A stretch of 64,000 nucleotides of DNA from Pseudomonas sp. R84 (GCF_009834515.1 NZ_CP019426.1:1291501-1355500); one strand, 5' to 3'; positions 48,001-56,844 are shown, counted from the stretch's first letter. Made by a program: numbers and translations. The notes: generated by a model not told the origin, from the sequence alone.

Positions 48001-48089
48001 TGGGTGGGTTGATTGTTGCGACTGCGTTGACGCTGTTGTTTTTGCCGGCGTTGTATGCGGCTTGGTTCCGGGTGCGTAGGGACGCTTGA
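45021..48089 (+). CDS. RND multidrug efflux transporter, MexK-like
   Basis: A 1022-aa inner-membrane proton/drug antiporter six nt after the adaptor gene. It has 12 membrane helices in two halves with large periplasmic loops after TM1 and TM7. The proton-relay residues in TM4 are visible (ALGLLVDDAIIAVEMMAIKMEQG). The start (ALRNRQIVLFLMLLLAIVGALSYTKLG) and the periplasmic GSPRFYLPL segment fit the MexK/triclosan-type branch rather than MexB. The last ~500 nt use more TTG/GTG-rich codons than the rest. No terminator is obvious; a dispersed repeat follows. Confidence 0.9.
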   Translation: MRFNLSEWALRNRQIVLFLMLLLAIVGALSYTKLGQSEDPPFTFKAMVIQTRWPGATAQEVSRQVTERIEKKLMETGEYERIVSFSRPGESQVTFIARDSMHSKEIPDLWYQVRKKVSDIRQTLPPDIQGPFFNDEFGTTFGNIYALTGDGFDYAVLKDYADRIQIQLQRVKDVGKVDLLGLQDEKIWVELSNVKLATLGLPLSAVQQALQEQNAVSTAGFFETGSERLQLRVSGNFQTVDEIKNFPIRVGDRTFRISDVADVRRGFNDPPAPRMRFMGEDAIGLAVAMKDGGDILVLGKALEGEFSRIQKNLPAGMQLRKVSDQPAAVKTGVGEFVQVLVEALAIVLLVSFFSLGVRTGMVVALTIPLVLAMTFACMYYLGIGLHKISLGALVLALGLLVDDAIIAVEMMAIKMEQGFDRIRAASYAWTSTAFPMLTGTLITAAGFLPIATAQSGTGEYTRSIFQVVTIALLASWVAAVVFVPYLGEKLLPDLAKIHAAKHGTGDGQPDPYGTPFYQRVRRLVEWCVAHRKTVIVLTVGLFIASVMLFRFVPQQFFPASNRLELMVDLKLAEGASLANTTGEVKRLEAMLKDHAGIDNYVAYVGTGSPRFYLPLDQQLPAASFAQFVVLAKTIEEREALRTWLIETLNEQFPTLRSRVTRLENGPPVGYPVQFRVTGEHIEEVRALARKVAAKVRENPHVVNVHLDWEEPSKVVYLNIDQDRARALGVSTANLAKFLQSSLTGSSVSQYREDNELIEILLRGTVHERTELSLLPSLAVPTDNGRSVALSQIATLEYGFEEGIIWHRNRLPNVTVRADIYGKEQPATLVKQIMPTLDSIRAELPDGYLLDVGGTVEDSERGQKSVNAGVPMFIVVVLTLLMVQLRSFSRTAMVFLTAPLGLIGVTLFLMVFRQPFGFVAMLGTIALSGMIMRNSVILVDQIEQDIASGLKPWQAIIEATVRRFRPIVLTALAAVLAMIPLSRSVFFGPMAVAIMGGLIVATALTLLFLPALYAAWFRVRRDA

Positions 48090-48119
48090 TTGTTTTGTGA
48101 CGTGGCGGCCTTCGGGCCG

Positions 48120-48415
48120 ACCATGTTCTTGGGGTTTTGGGTGCATATCCGTTTCCGCGGGTGCTGCGGCTGGCGGTTTCGCCCTTACGGCGAGTCACCT
48201 TTTCCAAACGCCCCAAAGGAACCAAAGGTCTGCGCCCTGACGTTCGGCCCACTCGCTGGGGCTCGGGGTTCCTTCGCTCCGGGATCGATCCGGGGGCATC
48301 GCCTACGGTTTGCTTCGCTGCACCTCCTTTCGATGTGTTCGACTTCGTCGAACGGTCGCTGCGCTCCCACCCCCGGATCAATCCCTCCACTCAGCCTGCC
48401 GACGGGCCTTCAGAT
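48120..48415. repeat. Long dispersed Pseudomonas intergenic sequence
   Basis: About 300 nt with no real gene but ORFs in several frames on both strands. It contains the phrases CGCCCTTACGGCGAGTCACC, AAAGGAACCAAAGGTCTGCG, CCCACTCGCTGGGGCTCGGG and GATCGATCCGGGGGCATCGC. As I recall, such sequences recur many times in Pseudomonas genomes, and databases are full of spurious hypothetical proteins predicted from them. Short inverted repeats are embedded (for example GGCCTTCGGGCC, TTCGACTTCGTCGAA). Confidence 0.6.
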
Positions 48416-48487
48416 CAAAAGCTGTACGCGAGCTAACGCTCATTGTGTTGAGTGGTGAGGAGCAGAAGCGATTTGCTCTGGCTCTTC

Positions 48488-48532
48488 TGTGGGAGCGAGC
48501 CTGCTCGCGAAGGCGGCCTGACAGCCGACCAG
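48488..48532. repeat. Single REP unit
   Basis: A solitary TGTGGGAGCGAGCCTGCTCG followed by CGAAGGCGGCCTGACAG, without its inverted partner, between the dispersed sequence and the fic gene. All other members of this family in the window are doublets. Confidence 0.8.
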
Positions 48533-48669
48533 TCTCTAGCTGACTATCCAAACCCCGCTCTGCCTCCGCCACTTCCTACATTTTTTTCAGAAACCTCCGA
48601 TATTGAACCTGGGTGCCGCGAGTGCTGTACTCAAGCCTCTGCTTTTCCAGAGTCCTTGAGCCCGCCTTG

Positions 48670-50061
48670 ATGAAAAAGCCTCCACCCTTGAAGGGCCGAT
48701 CCGACCCGGTGTTTGATTTGTTGGTGCACCCGCCCCACAAGCATCGTCTGGCGGACTATCTTGCGCTGCTCAAGCCGCTCGATGATCAAGGTCGTTATCT
48801 GCCATTTGAAGCGTTGCGTTATCGCTGGGCGGCGGGGCTGGATGCCAGACTGTGCTGGGCGTTGGTCAAGAAGGCGCGGGCGGCCCAGTACATTAACCTT
48901 CTGCCACTGGGCGAGCCGGTGCAGTGGGGCAAGTATCTGTTCACGCCGCTGGCACAGAAAACCATCTCCATCGTGGATCGGCAGGCCAGTACGGCTGCGC
49001 TGGAGTACATGACCAGCCAGATTGGCGAACGGGCGCATTTCAGTTATCTGCTCAATGACTTGATCGAAGACGAGGCCATCGCCAGTAGCCAGTTGGAGGG
49101 TGCGGCGACGACCACGCGCGTGGCCAAGGACATGCTCAAACAGCAGCGCCAGCCTCGTACTCCGGATGAACGCATGGTGATGGGTAATTACCGGATGATG
49201 AATTATGCCTGGGAGAGACGTTACGAACCCATGAGCGTGGAGTTGATTGCGGCGATTCATCGGGTGGGGGTCGAGGGCATCGATGACGAGCAGTATTCAC
49301 CTGGGGTATTCAGGACCAATGACGAGGTGGTCGTCCAGGACGGGGCGGGCAATACGGTGCACCGGCCGCCACCTGCAGCAGGATTGGCGTCGCGGCTTGA
49401 GCGACTGTCGCACTGGATCAACCTGCCCGACGGCTCACCACTGGATAACCACTATCTGCATCCGCTGATCAAGGCGATCACGCTGCACTTTGCCTTGGGC
49501 TACGAGCATCCCTTTCGCGACGGCAACGGGCGGGTCGCCAGGGCGTTGTTTTACTGGTTCATGTTCAAGAACGAATTTGCGGCGTTTCGCTACATAGCGA
49601 TCAGTTTGTTACTGCGTAATGCGCCGGTGAAATATGGACGCTCATACCTGCACACCGAGGCGGATGAGCTGGATCTGACGTACTTCATCGAATTCCAGTG
49701 TTCGGTGATCCAGCGAGCGGTGCTCGGGTTTACCGATGTTTACCGCAAGAGCGTGGCCTACACCGAAGAATTCGAGCGCAGGCTGAAGAATTGCGGCTTC
49801 TTTGATCAACTCACGGAAAAACAACGCGCGTTGTACGAGGTGGCCAAAAACGGAGTGGCGAAGGAGTTCACCGCGAGCAATGTGGCTGAGAATTTTGCTT
49901 GCTCGTATAGCGAGGCGGCGTCGGCACTAGACGGATTAGACGAGTTAGGAGTTTTTGAACGGAGGAAGATGGGGCGGGAGTGGGTGTTCTTTTTACGTAA
50001 TCCTGTAGGTGGATGGAAGCACGGGAGCGAATTCCTTCGCCCCCATGTTGTGACAGCTTAA
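48670..50061 (+). CDS. Fic family protein (putative AMP transferase), class II
   Basis: A 463-aa protein starting at ATG 48670. The core motif HPFRDGNGRVAR (280-291) is a complete Fic active site with catalytic His, so it should transfer AMP or another nucleotide part to a protein hydroxyl. An inhibitory helix SSQLEG (139-144) before the Fic core fits the class II S/TxxxE(G/N) motif that blocks ATP until displaced. An N-terminal ~110-residue domain and a C-terminal winged-helix-like part (~390-455, LTEKQRALYEVAKNG...ALDGLDELGVFERR) may bind DNA. There is no antitoxin gene next to it; self-inhibition replaces it. It overlaps the convergent DUF4197 gene by 4 nt. Confidence 0.88.
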   Translation: MKKPPPLKGRSDPVFDLLVHPPHKHRLADYLALLKPLDDQGRYLPFEALRYRWAAGLDARLCWALVKKARAAQYINLLPLGEPVQWGKYLFTPLAQKTISIVDRQASTAALEYMTSQIGERAHFSYLLNDLIEDEAIASSQLEGAATTTRVAKDMLKQQRQPRTPDERMVMGNYRMMNYAWERRYEPMSVELIAAIHRVGVEGIDDEQYSPGVFRTNDEVVVQDGAGNTVHRPPPAAGLASRLERLSHWINLPDGSPLDNHYLHPLIKAITLHFALGYEHPFRDGNGRVARALFYWFMFKNEFAAFRYIAISLLLRNAPVKYGRSYLHTEADELDLTYFIEFQCSVIQRAVLGFTDVYRKSVAYTEEFERRLKNCGFFDQLTEKQRALYEVAKNGVAKEFTASNVAENFACSYSEAASALDGLDELGVFERRKMGREWVFFLRNPVGGWKHGSEFLRPHVVTA

Positions 50062-50747
50062 AGCGTGCCGAACACCTTCTTCGCCAGACTGGTCGCCGCA
50101 GCAGCCGGGTTCTGGCGGATGGTTTCTTCCTGTTTGCCGATCATCTCGAACAGCCCATTCAGCGCTTGCTCGGTCACGTAGTTTTCAACGTTGGCGCTCT
50201 TCGCATCGACAACGCCAAACGCAGCGGCCTGGCCCGCGAACGAGTTGTACTTCTGCGCCACGCCAACCTTGTCGGTCGCTTGCTTGACGATCGGCAGGAA
50301 CTTGGCGCGGATCTGTTCGCGGCTGGATTTGTCGAGGTATTGCGTGGCCGAATCCTTGCCGCCGCTGAGGATGCCTTTGGCGTCTTCCACGCTCATTTTT
50401 TTCACGGCGTCGACGAGGATTGGCTGGGCCTGGGTCACGGCGCTTTCCGCAGCCTTGTTCATCGCGGTTTCCAGTTCTTCAACCTGAGCGCCCATGCCGA
50501 AGGCTTTCATCTTGCTCGCGGCTTTGCCGAGTTTGCCCGGCAGTTCGATCTTCACCTCAGGGTTGTTGCTGAAACCGCCGGGTGTGCCGAGTTGTTTGAC
50601 GGCGATTTGCGCGCCTTGGGTCAGGGCATCCTTGAGGCCGCCGGTGGCGTCTTTTTGCGACAGGTCACTGAGCGACAGAGCCATGGCGCTGGCGGAGATC
50701 ATCAGGCCTGCGCACAGGCCGGCGAAGCGAAGGGTAGGGCGGAACAT
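50058..50747 (-). CDS. DUF4197 exported protein
   Basis: A 229-aa protein with a signal peptide (cleavage near AMA, residue 23). The helical mature domain shows the DUF4197 pattern: LSDLSQKDATGGLKDALTQGA at the start, KAAESAVTQAQPILVDAVKKMS in the middle, and YNSFAGQAAAFG with VTEQALNGLFEMIGKQEETIRQNPAA at the end. It is probably periplasmic; function is unknown. It lies 40 nt after the YbaY-like lipoprotein gene, likely in one operon. Confidence 0.85.
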   Translation of the reverse strand: MFRPTLRFAGLCAGLMISASAMALSLSDLSQKDATGGLKDALTQGAQIAVKQLGTPGGFSNNPEVKIELPGKLGKAASKMKAFGMGAQVEELETAMNKAAESAVTQAQPILVDAVKKMSVEDAKGILSGGKDSATQYLDKSSREQIRAKFLPIVKQATDKVGVAQKYNSFAGQAAAFGVVDAKSANVENYVTEQALNGLFEMIGKQEETIRQNPAAAATSLAKKVFGTL

Positions 50748-50787
50748 GGCGGCTTCCTTGTTGCGGAAAAGGGCTGCGGAAAATGAA

Positions 50788-51186
50788 TTAACGAACGGCG
50801 TCGACGCGGATTTTCAGCGGCTGCGGGTCGTTGCCGTCGAGTTGCACGGCGTGGTTTTCGGTGGTGATGAACATCAGTTCGCCGTTAACTTCAATGCGCG
50901 CGCTGACCGAGTAACGGTGGCCCGGTTTGACTTGGGCCGGATCGTAGCTCAAGTGGAAGGGCAGCGGCACCTGGCCTTTGATCGGGCCTTTTTGCTCGTC
51001 CAGCACGACGGCCGGCGCATCGGCCAGCGAGACGTCTTGCAGGCTGACGCTGAGGGTCGCACTAGGTGGCAGGGCGATGCGCTGCAGGTAGAACACTTCA
51101 CCGTCGAGGCCGACCTTGCCGGCGGGACTGGTCGATTGGCAGGCGCTCAACAGTGTGGCGGCGGCGAGGGTTAGTAGTTTTTTCAT
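50788..51186 (-). CDS. YbaY-like lipoprotein
   Basis: A 132-aa lipoprotein (lipobox LLSAC, Cys16). The mature beta-sandwich has GEVFYLQRIALPPSATLSVSLQDVSLADAP and FHLSYDPAQVKPGHRYSVSARI, the hallmarks of the YbaY/HslJ-like family. Envelope-located; role unknown. GGAG lies upstream of the ATG at 51186. Confidence 0.82.
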   Translation of the reverse strand: MKKLLTLAAATLLSACQSTSPAGKVGLDGEVFYLQRIALPPSATLSVSLQDVSLADAPAVVLDEQKGPIKGQVPLPFHLSYDPAQVKPGHRYSVSARIEVNGELMFITTENHAVQLDGNDPQPLKIRVDAVR

Positions 51187-51204
51187 GGTGCATCTCCTTT
51201 GAAT

Positions 51205-51305
51205 ATGGGAGCGACGGTGCGACGATTCGACCTGCTCGCGAAAGCGGTATTTCAGTCACTGAGATGTCGACTGACACTCTACCTTCGCGAACAAGCTCGC
51301 TCCCA
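51205..51305. repeat. Degenerate REP doublet
   Basis: The left unit GGGAGCGA...CCTGCTCGCGAAAGCGG is interrupted by 16 extra bases (CGGTGCGACGATTCGA) in the middle of the palindrome. The right unit, TTCGCGAACAAGCTCGCTCC, has two mismatches in its stem. The spacer TTTCAGTCACTGAGATGTCG still resembles that of intact doublets. It lies between plsB and the YbaY-like gene. Confidence 0.75.
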
Positions 51306-51316
51306 CCCGGTTTGCA

Positions 51317-53818
51317 TCAGGTCTCGGGTTGAGCGACGACCTGATCGGCAGCATCTTCACTGCGATGCAGCGCAACCTGGCGGATCGACAGGCGAATCTC
51401 CGCCGGCAATACGCGTTTGGCTGCACCTTCGGCGAGTTCGCCGAGCAGCTCGTGATAACTCAGTTTGCCGGCCTCGTCGCGGCGCAGCACGTCGAGGTCG
51501 AGCATCGTCTGGATGAAGTGGCGGAACAGGCTCTTGTCGAAGAACTCCGGCGCATTCAGACCGTGGAGGATCGACAGGCGTTGAGCCATGACGGTGCAGA
51601 GGTCTTCCAGTTCTTCGGCGCTGATGCTGTTCTGGCCGCTGTTGAGCAGCAAGGACACGGTCATGTAGAAACGCTGCAAGGTCTGGGCGATGCTCTTCGA
51701 TAGCAGCGTCAGCAGGACGAAATGCCGCGAACTTGGCGCTGGACGCAGATAAACATCCTTCTCGAAACGCAGCAGGCCTTGCTCGACGAATGCTTCGAGC
51801 CACTGATCAACCACACCGTCCAGTTCGTCCAGCGTCCAGCGAATGAACAGTTCCGATTGCAGGTACGGATACAGCGCGCGGGTGTAGCGCAGGATCTGTT
51901 CGCGGCTCATGCGCGAAGCGCTCTGGAAGAAGCTCGCCAGCAGCGCCGGCAGGGCGAAGATGTGCAGCACATTGTTGCGGTAGTAGGTCATCAGGACGGC
52001 GTTCTGCTCGTCCAGATAGAGAATCTTGCCCAGCGCATCGTTCTGCTCGGCGAGCAGGTCCATGTCCTTCACATGCTCGATCAGCGCGCGGCCGTCGCCT
52101 TCTGGCAGCGTGGTGTGCGGCGAATAGGGAACCTTGCGCAGCAGCGCCAGGTACAGATCCAGCACCCGTGCCATGGCGCGATCATCCAGCGCCAGACGCG
52201 TGGTCGAGAGCAGCGCCAGCGCCACCAGGTTGACCGGGTTGATCGCCGCCGCTTCGTTCAGATGCTGCGCGACTTTCTCGCCGAGACGATTGGTGGTTTC
52301 GTTGAGCCACGCCGGTTTGTACTGCGGGCCGAGTTCCTGCTGGCGCCAGTCCGGTTGCTCGGCGTCGAGGAATTCGGCCAGTTTGATTGGCTCACCGAAG
52401 TTCACTGCGACCTGACCGAAACGCTGCTTGAGCGCGCCGATGACTTTGAAAATATCAAAGATCGATTCTTTCTTCTTGCTCGCCCCGCGCAACTCGCCAA
52501 GATAGGTACGACCTTCCAGCACGCGTTCGTAACCGATGTACACCGGCACAAACACGATCGGCATCCGCGACGAACGCAGGAAGCTGCGCATCGTAATGGC
52601 GAGCATGCCGGTTTTCGGTTGCAGCATGCGCCCGGTGCGCGAACGGCCGCCCTCGACGAAGTACTCGACCGGGAAACCTTTGGTGAACAGGGTGTGCAGG
52701 TATTCGTTGAACACCGAGGTGTATAGCGGGTTGCCCTTGAACGTGCGGCGCATGAAGAACGCGCCGCCACGGCGCAGCAGGCTGCCGATCACCGGCATGT
52801 TCAGGTTGATCCCGGCGGCGATGTGCGGCGGGGTCAGGCCGTTGCGGAACAGCAAATACGAGAGCAGCAGGTAGTCGATGTGGCTGCGGTGGCACGGCAC
52901 GTAGATCACTTCGTGACCCTGGGCGACCTTCTGCACGCCTTCGATGTGGTTGACCTTGATGCCGTCGTAGATCTTGTTCCAGAACCAGCTCAGCACCACT
53001 TCCAGAAAGCGGATCGCGGTGTAGGTGTAGTCCGAGGCGATCTCGTTGCCGTAGCGCAAGGCCTGAGCCTTGGCCTTCTCCGGGGAGATGTTTTCGCGCT
53101 CGGCTTCGTCGAGGATCGCTTGTTTGACCAATGGCTGGTTGAGCAAGCCTTTGACCAGATTTCGGCGGTGGGAAATGTCCGGGCCAATGACCGCTGCTTT
53201 CAGATTGCGGAAGTGCACGCGGAGGATGCGCTGGGCCATGCGCACGGTGCGTTCGTGACCCTTGTTGTGCTCGATAAGCTCGCGCAGGTGAATCGGCGCG
53301 GAGAACTGCACGCGGGTTTTGCGCCCGAGAACAATGATGCTAAGCAAGCGACGCAAACGTCCGGTGACCGCCCAGCTGTCGGCAAACAGCAGTTTCCAGG
53401 GACTGTTTTCGCTGTCCGGCGACTGGCCCCAGAACACGCTGACCGGGATGACTTGTGCATCCTCGGCGGCGTTTTGCGTGAGGGCGCTGACCAAGCGGGT
53501 CAGGGTCGGCGGCGCACCGCGCTTGTCCTGGCGACCGAGCCAGTCCGGATCCGGCGTCAGGTAGAAGAACGCCGCCGGTTCGATCAGCGAACCCACCGAC
53601 ACCGGCAGTACCGGACGCGGCAGACCGGCCTTGGTGCACTCGGTGTCGAGCACTGCCAGATCGGTCAGCGAAGGGTTTTGCAGGACGTAGAACACCGGAC
53701 GACTGCGGTCGAGGTTGAGGGTGAACGACGACTGGTTGATCGTCTCCGAGCGAACCCAGAGGTACAACAGTCGGCGCAAGGTGCCAAACACAAGACGGCG
53801 AAACGGGGAACGGGTCAT
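51317..53818 (-). CDS. plsB: Glycerol-3-phosphate 1-O-acyltransferase
   Basis: An 833-aa inner-membrane enzyme that puts the first acyl chain on sn-glycerol-3-phosphate in phospholipid synthesis. I chose ATG 53818 ([18 protein letters not shown]), which fits family length; the frame stays open upstream to 54103 but without family-like sequence. Acyltransferase motif I is [11 protein letters not shown] (His/Asp), motif [18 protein letters not shown], motif [24 protein letters not shown] and motif [12 protein letters not shown]. The C-terminal ~300 residues are typical for PlsB. Confidence 0.95.
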   Translation of the reverse strand: MTRSPFRRLVFGTLRRLLYLWVRSETINQSSFTLNLDRSRPVFYVLQNPSLTDLAVLDTECTKAGLPRPVLPVSVGSLIEPAAFFYLTPDPDWLGRQDKRGAPPTLTRLVSALTQNAAEDAQVIPVSVFWGQSPDSENSPWKLLFADSWAVTGRLRRLLSIIVLGRKTRVQFSAPIHLRELIEHNKGHERTVRMAQRILRVHFRNLKAAVIGPDISHRRNLVKGLLNQPLVKQAILDEAERENISPEKAKAQALRYGNEIASDYTYTAIRFLEVVLSWFWNKIYDGIKVNHIEGVQKVAQGHEVIYVPCHRSHIDYLLLSYLLFRNGLTPPHIAAGINLNMPVIGSLLRRGGAFFMRRTFKGNPLYTSVFNEYLHTLFTKGFPVEYFVEGGRSRTGRMLQPKTGMLAITMRSFLRSSRMPIVFVPVYIGYERVLEGRTYLGELRGASKKKESIFDIFKVIGALKQRFGQVAVNFGEPIKLAEFLDAEQPDWRQQELGPQYKPAWLNETTNRLGEKVAQHLNEAAAINPVNLVALALLSTTRLALDDRAMARVLDLYLALLRKVPYSPHTTLPEGDGRALIEHVKDMDLLAEQNDALGKILYLDEQNAVLMTYYRNNVLHIFALPALLASFFQSASRMSREQILRYTRALYPYLQSELFIRWTLDELDGVVDQWLEAFVEQGLLRFEKDVYLRPAPSSRHFVLLTLLSKSIAQTLQRFYMTVSLLLNSGQNSISAEELEDLCTVMAQRLSILHGLNAPEFFDKSLFRHFIQTMLDLDVLRRDEAGKLSYHELLGELAEGAAKRVLPAEIRLSIRQVALHRSEDAADQVVAQPET

Positions 53819-53920
53819 ACGGCTTCTGCGTGAGTGAATAAAACCGAGCAGATGCTCGGGCGGTCGATAGTGTGCCGGATTCGCTGAAAATCGGCAAAAA
53901 AGCGGCGAAGTAATCTCCTG

Positions 53921-53948
53921 TTGAGTCTTTTTGCGCCTGTCATATACT
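53921..53948 (+). promoter_or_regulatory. Candidate promoter of the cold-shock gene
   Basis: TTGAGT (53921-53926), a 16-nt spacer and TATACT (53943-53948). Transcription from here would give a ~100-nt leader containing the hairpin AGGCTTT / AAAGCCT (54007-54027), ending in AAAGGAG before the ATG. Long leaders are usual for cold-shock genes. Confidence 0.6.
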
Positions 53949-54056
53949 CGGCGGTCTGTCGCCGAGGCCCTTTTATGGACGTCGGACGCAGGCTGACGTT
54001 CCGCAAAGGCTTTCCTGCGAAAAGCCTGTCCAATAATAAAAAAGGAGTATGAACAG

Positions 54057-54266
54057 ATGGCAACACGTGAAACCGGCAACGTGAAGTGGTTCAACGACGC
54101 CAAAGGCTACGGCTTTATCCAGCGCGAAGACGGGGTGGACGTGTTCGTGCACTACCGCGCGATTCGTGGCGAAGGGCATCGGTCGCTGACCGAAGGCCAG
54201 CAGGTTGAATACGCAGTGATTACTGGCGAGAAGGGTTTGCAGGCGGAAGACGTTGTAGGCCTGTAA
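54057..54266 (+). CDS. Cold-shock domain protein
   Basis: A 69-aa CspA-like single-stranded nucleic-acid-binding protein. It has both RNP motifs: KGYGFI (residues 17-22) and VFVHY (29-33). It also has the [11 protein letters not shown] start of the family and a [10 protein letters not shown] strand. ATG 54057 is preceded by AAAGGAG. The RNP2-adjacent sequence ([13 protein letters not shown]) is that of the Pseudomonas CapB/CspD-like group rather than cold-induced CspA, so it may be growth-phase controlled. Confidence 0.93.
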   Translation: MATRETGNVKWFNDAKGYGFIQREDGVDVFVHYRAIRGEGHRSLTEGQQVEYAVITGEKGLQAEDVVGL

Positions 54267-54282
54267 GTCGCTGAAAACCACT

Positions 54283-54371
54283 GTGGGAGCGAGCCTGCTC
54301 GCGAATGCGTAGTGTCAGTCGATATGAATGGTGACTGATACACCGCATTCGCGAGCAGGCTCGCTCCCACA
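54283..54371. repeat. REP doublet (GGGAGCGAGCCTGCTCGCG family)
   Basis: Inverted TGTGGGAGCGAGCCTGCTCG and CGAGCAGGCTCGCTCCCACA with a spacer containing GTGTCAGTCGATATG and GGTGACTGATACACC. Located between the convergent csp and 54393 genes. Confidence 0.85.
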
Positions 54372-54392
54372 TGGGATCTGCGTTGCCTGTTG

Positions 54393-54770
54393 TTAAGCGG
54401 TTTTCCAGGTGATTTCTTCTTCACCGTCTTCGCTGATGCGCATCCAGCGATCCGCCGTCTCCTCACCTTCCTCTTCAACCCACGTGCCCGGGGCGCAACG
54501 CACTTCCACGTTCAGCGCGGCAAATGCTGCACGCGCGCAGGCGATGTCGTCGTCCCATGGGGTCTGGTCGCTTTCCAGGTACAGGCTGTTCCACCTGCCC
54601 ACGGCTTTCGGCAGCCAGGTCACCGGCACGTTGCCGGCCTTGCACTTGTAAGTCTGGCCTTTCTGTACCCAGTCGCTGCACGGGCCCAACGCGGCGCCCA
54701 GCCAGGCCGAAATGGCCTTGTGGTCGACGTCGGCGTCTTTCAGGTAAATCTCGATGTCCGGTTGGCGCAT
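54393..54770 (-). CDS. Conserved hypothetical protein
   Basis: A 125-aa acidic protein starting at ATG 54770 (GAGGA upstream; MRQPDIEIYLKDADVDH). Trp-rich conserved stretches stand out (AISAWLGAALGP, KAVGRWNSLYLESDQTPWDDDIACARAAF). It lies 76 nt downstream of rlmA in the same direction. From memory, P. aeruginosa has the same neighbour (PA1160). No function is known to me. Confidence 0.75.
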   Translation of the reverse strand: MRQPDIEIYLKDADVDHKAISAWLGAALGPCSDWVQKGQTYKCKAGNVPVTWLPKAVGRWNSLYLESDQTPWDDDIACARAAFAALNVEVRCAPGTWVEEEGEETADRWMRISEDGEEEITWKTA

Positions 54771-54845
54771 GGATGTCCTCACTGCGGGTCTGAAAAATCC
54801 ATTCGCGGATTTAGCCGGCCCCGGGCATTTGCCCGAGACCAAAAG

Positions 54846-55655
54846 TTATTGAAGAACGAAATAATCGTAGCGCATCGACACGGTGGTCTCGAACGGCTCG
54901 GCCTGCTCGATCACCGCCGCACGACGCTCGGCACTGGCGCGCCAGCCGTGGGGCGTCATCGCCAACAGGTTGGCGCGATCCTCGGGCTTGGTCAGGGTCA
55001 GCTTGAATTCCAGGGTTTCACTGTGCGCCAGCGCCATGCCTTCCGGCACCAGGGCCAGGTGCTTGTCGTCGGTGTATTCGCGCACTTCGTCGTACAGGCG
55101 TTCGCGCAGTTCCATCAAGTGGCCGCTGGTCGGACCGACTTTCATCAGGCCACCGCCCACACTGAGAAGGCGCTTGGCTTCTTCCCAATCCAAAGGACTG
55201 AAAACGCTGGCGAGAAACTGGCAACTGCCCGCCGCCAACGGCACACGGGCCATGCTGGCGATCAACCAGCTAATCGCCGGGTTACGTTTGCACGCGCGTT
55301 TGACCGCCTCGCGGGAAATGTCCAGCGCGTAGCCATCGGCGTTCGGCAAGGCCTCGGCGATCTGCGCGGTGTAATAACCCTCGCCACAACCGATGTCGAC
55401 CCAGCGATCCGGCGCATAACTTGCCGCCAGTTCGGCCAGTCGCTTGGCTACTGGCGCGTAATGGCCAGCGTTCAAGAAGTCGCGACGCGCCTCGACCATG
55501 GCTTGGTTGTCGCCAGGGTCGCGGCTGTTCTTGTGCTGCACCGGCAGCAGGTTCAGATAACCCTGCCGCGCACGGTCGAAGCGATGGCCTGCCGGGCAGA
55601 CCACGCCGTTGTCCACTGTGTTCAGCGGTTCACTGCAAATGGGGCAAGCCAGCAT
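54846..55655 (-). CDS. rlmA: 23S rRNA m1G745 methyltransferase
   Basis: A 269-aa enzyme. The N-terminal zinc-binding segment (CPICSEPL...GVVCPAGHRFDRARQGYLNLL) recognises the rRNA. The SAM domain starts near residue 85 (WVDIGCGEGYYTAQIAEALP, ALDISREAVKRACKR). The Ser-Pro-Leu part FSPLDWEEAKRLL is family-typical. It methylates G745 of 23S rRNA. Its ATG overlaps the dapE stop codon (TGATG). Confidence 0.92.
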   Translation of the reverse strand: MLACPICSEPLNTVDNGVVCPAGHRFDRARQGYLNLLPVQHKNSRDPGDNQAMVEARRDFLNAGHYAPVAKRLAELAASYAPDRWVDIGCGEGYYTAQIAEALPNADGYALDISREAVKRACKRNPAISWLIASMARVPLAAGSCQFLASVFSPLDWEEAKRLLSVGGGLMKVGPTSGHLMELRERLYDEVREYTDDKHLALVPEGMALAHSETLEFKLTLTKPEDRANLLAMTPHGWRASAERRAAVIEQAEPFETTVSMRYDYFVLQ

Positions 55656-56806
55656 CAGGCGAGCAACTTGATCATTGTCTGGTAGTAGATCTCGGTCAGT
55701 ACGTCGAGATCCGCCGCCAGCACGCGCTCGTTGACCTGGTGAATGGTCGCGTTGACCGGGCCCAGTTCAACAACCTGCGTGCCCATGGTCGCGATGAAAC
55801 GGCCATCGGAGGTGCCGCCGCTGGTCGACGCTTTGGTCTCGCGACCGGTGATGTCCTTGATGCTCGCCGACACCGCGTCGAGCAGCGCGCCCGGTTCGGT
55901 GAGGAACGGCAGGCCGGACAGCGCCCAGTCGATGTGCCAGTCCAGATCGTGCTTGTCGAGAATGTCGGCCACGCGTTTCTGCAGGCCTTCGACGGTCGAT
56001 TCGGTGGAGAAACGGAAGTTGAACACCGCCACCAGATCACCCGGAATCACGTTGGTCGCGCCGGTGCCGGAGTTGACGTTGGAAATCTGGAAACTGGTCG
56101 GCGGGAAGAAATCGTTACCGTGATCCCAGTGCTCGGCGGCCAGTTCGGCCAGCGCCGGAGCGGCGAGGTGGATCGGGTTCTTCGCCAGATGCGGGTAAGC
56201 GACGTGACCCTGAATGCCTTTGACCGTGAGCTTGGCGCCCAGCGAGCCACGACGGCCGTTTTTCACCACGTCGCCAACCAGGGTGGTGCTCGACGGTTCG
56301 CCGACGATGCACCAGTCCAGACGCTCATTACGCGCGGCCAAACGCTCGACCACTGCTTTGGTGCCATGGTGCGCCGGGCCTTCTTCGTCGCTGGTGATCA
56401 GGAACGCGACCTTGCCTTTGTGGTTCGGGTAATCGGTGACGAAACGCTCGGCGGCGACGGTCATCGACGCCAGGCTGCCTTTCATGTCCGCCGCGCCACG
56501 GCCGCAGAGCATGCCGTGTTCATCGATCAGCGCGTTGAACGGGTCGATCTGCCACGCGGTGACCGGGCCGGTCGGGACCACGTCGGTGTGGCCGGCGAAG
56601 CACAGCACCGGGCCGTCGTTGTCGCCGTGGGTCGCCCAGAAGTTATCCACATCTTCGATGCGCATCGGCTCGAGGCTGAAACCGGCATCGCCCAGGCGCT
56701 GCATCATCTGCTTCTGGCAATCGGCGTCGACCGGCGTCACGGAAGGACGGCGGATCAGGTCGATGGCGAGTTGGAGGGTCGGCGAAAGGTCGGCGTGGGC
56801 CGTCAT
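55655..56806 (-). CDS. dapE: Succinyl-diaminopimelate desuccinylase
   Basis: A 383-aa dinuclear-zinc M20 hydrolase releasing succinate from N-succinyl-LL-DAP in lysine and peptidoglycan synthesis. Zinc ligands and catalytic residues are visible: His in FAGHTDVVP, Asp in GRGAADMKG, Glu pair in ITSDEEGPA, Asp/Glu in IVGEPSS, and the late His in [12 protein letters not shown]. It works two steps after DapD, whose gene is at 62497. It is coupled to rlmA by a one-base overlap. Confidence 0.96.
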   Translation of the reverse strand: MTAHADLSPTLQLAIDLIRRPSVTPVDADCQKQMMQRLGDAGFSLEPMRIEDVDNFWATHGDNDGPVLCFAGHTDVVPTGPVTAWQIDPFNALIDEHGMLCGRGAADMKGSLASMTVAAERFVTDYPNHKGKVAFLITSDEEGPAHHGTKAVVERLAARNERLDWCIVGEPSSTTLVGDVVKNGRRGSLGAKLTVKGIQGHVAYPHLAKNPIHLAAPALAELAAEHWDHGNDFFPPTSFQISNVNSGTGATNVIPGDLVAVFNFRFSTESTVEGLQKRVADILDKHDLDWHIDWALSGLPFLTEPGALLDAVSASIKDITGRETKASTSGGTSDGRFIATMGTQVVELGPVNATIHQVNERVLAADLDVLTEIYYQTMIKLLA

Positions 56807-56844
56807 GGAAAACTCCGAAGATCATGAATGTGGGCGCGGATTAA

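Noticed and set aside
47998..48543. Several ORFs of 60-130 codons on both strands after mexK
   Set aside because: They lie in a dispersed non-coding sequence, overlap one another in different frames and lack coding character.
53819..54103. Extension of plsB by 95 codons at its N-terminus
   Set aside because: The extra part overlaps the cold-shock promoter and start, has no PlsB similarity, and the shorter form has the usual length.
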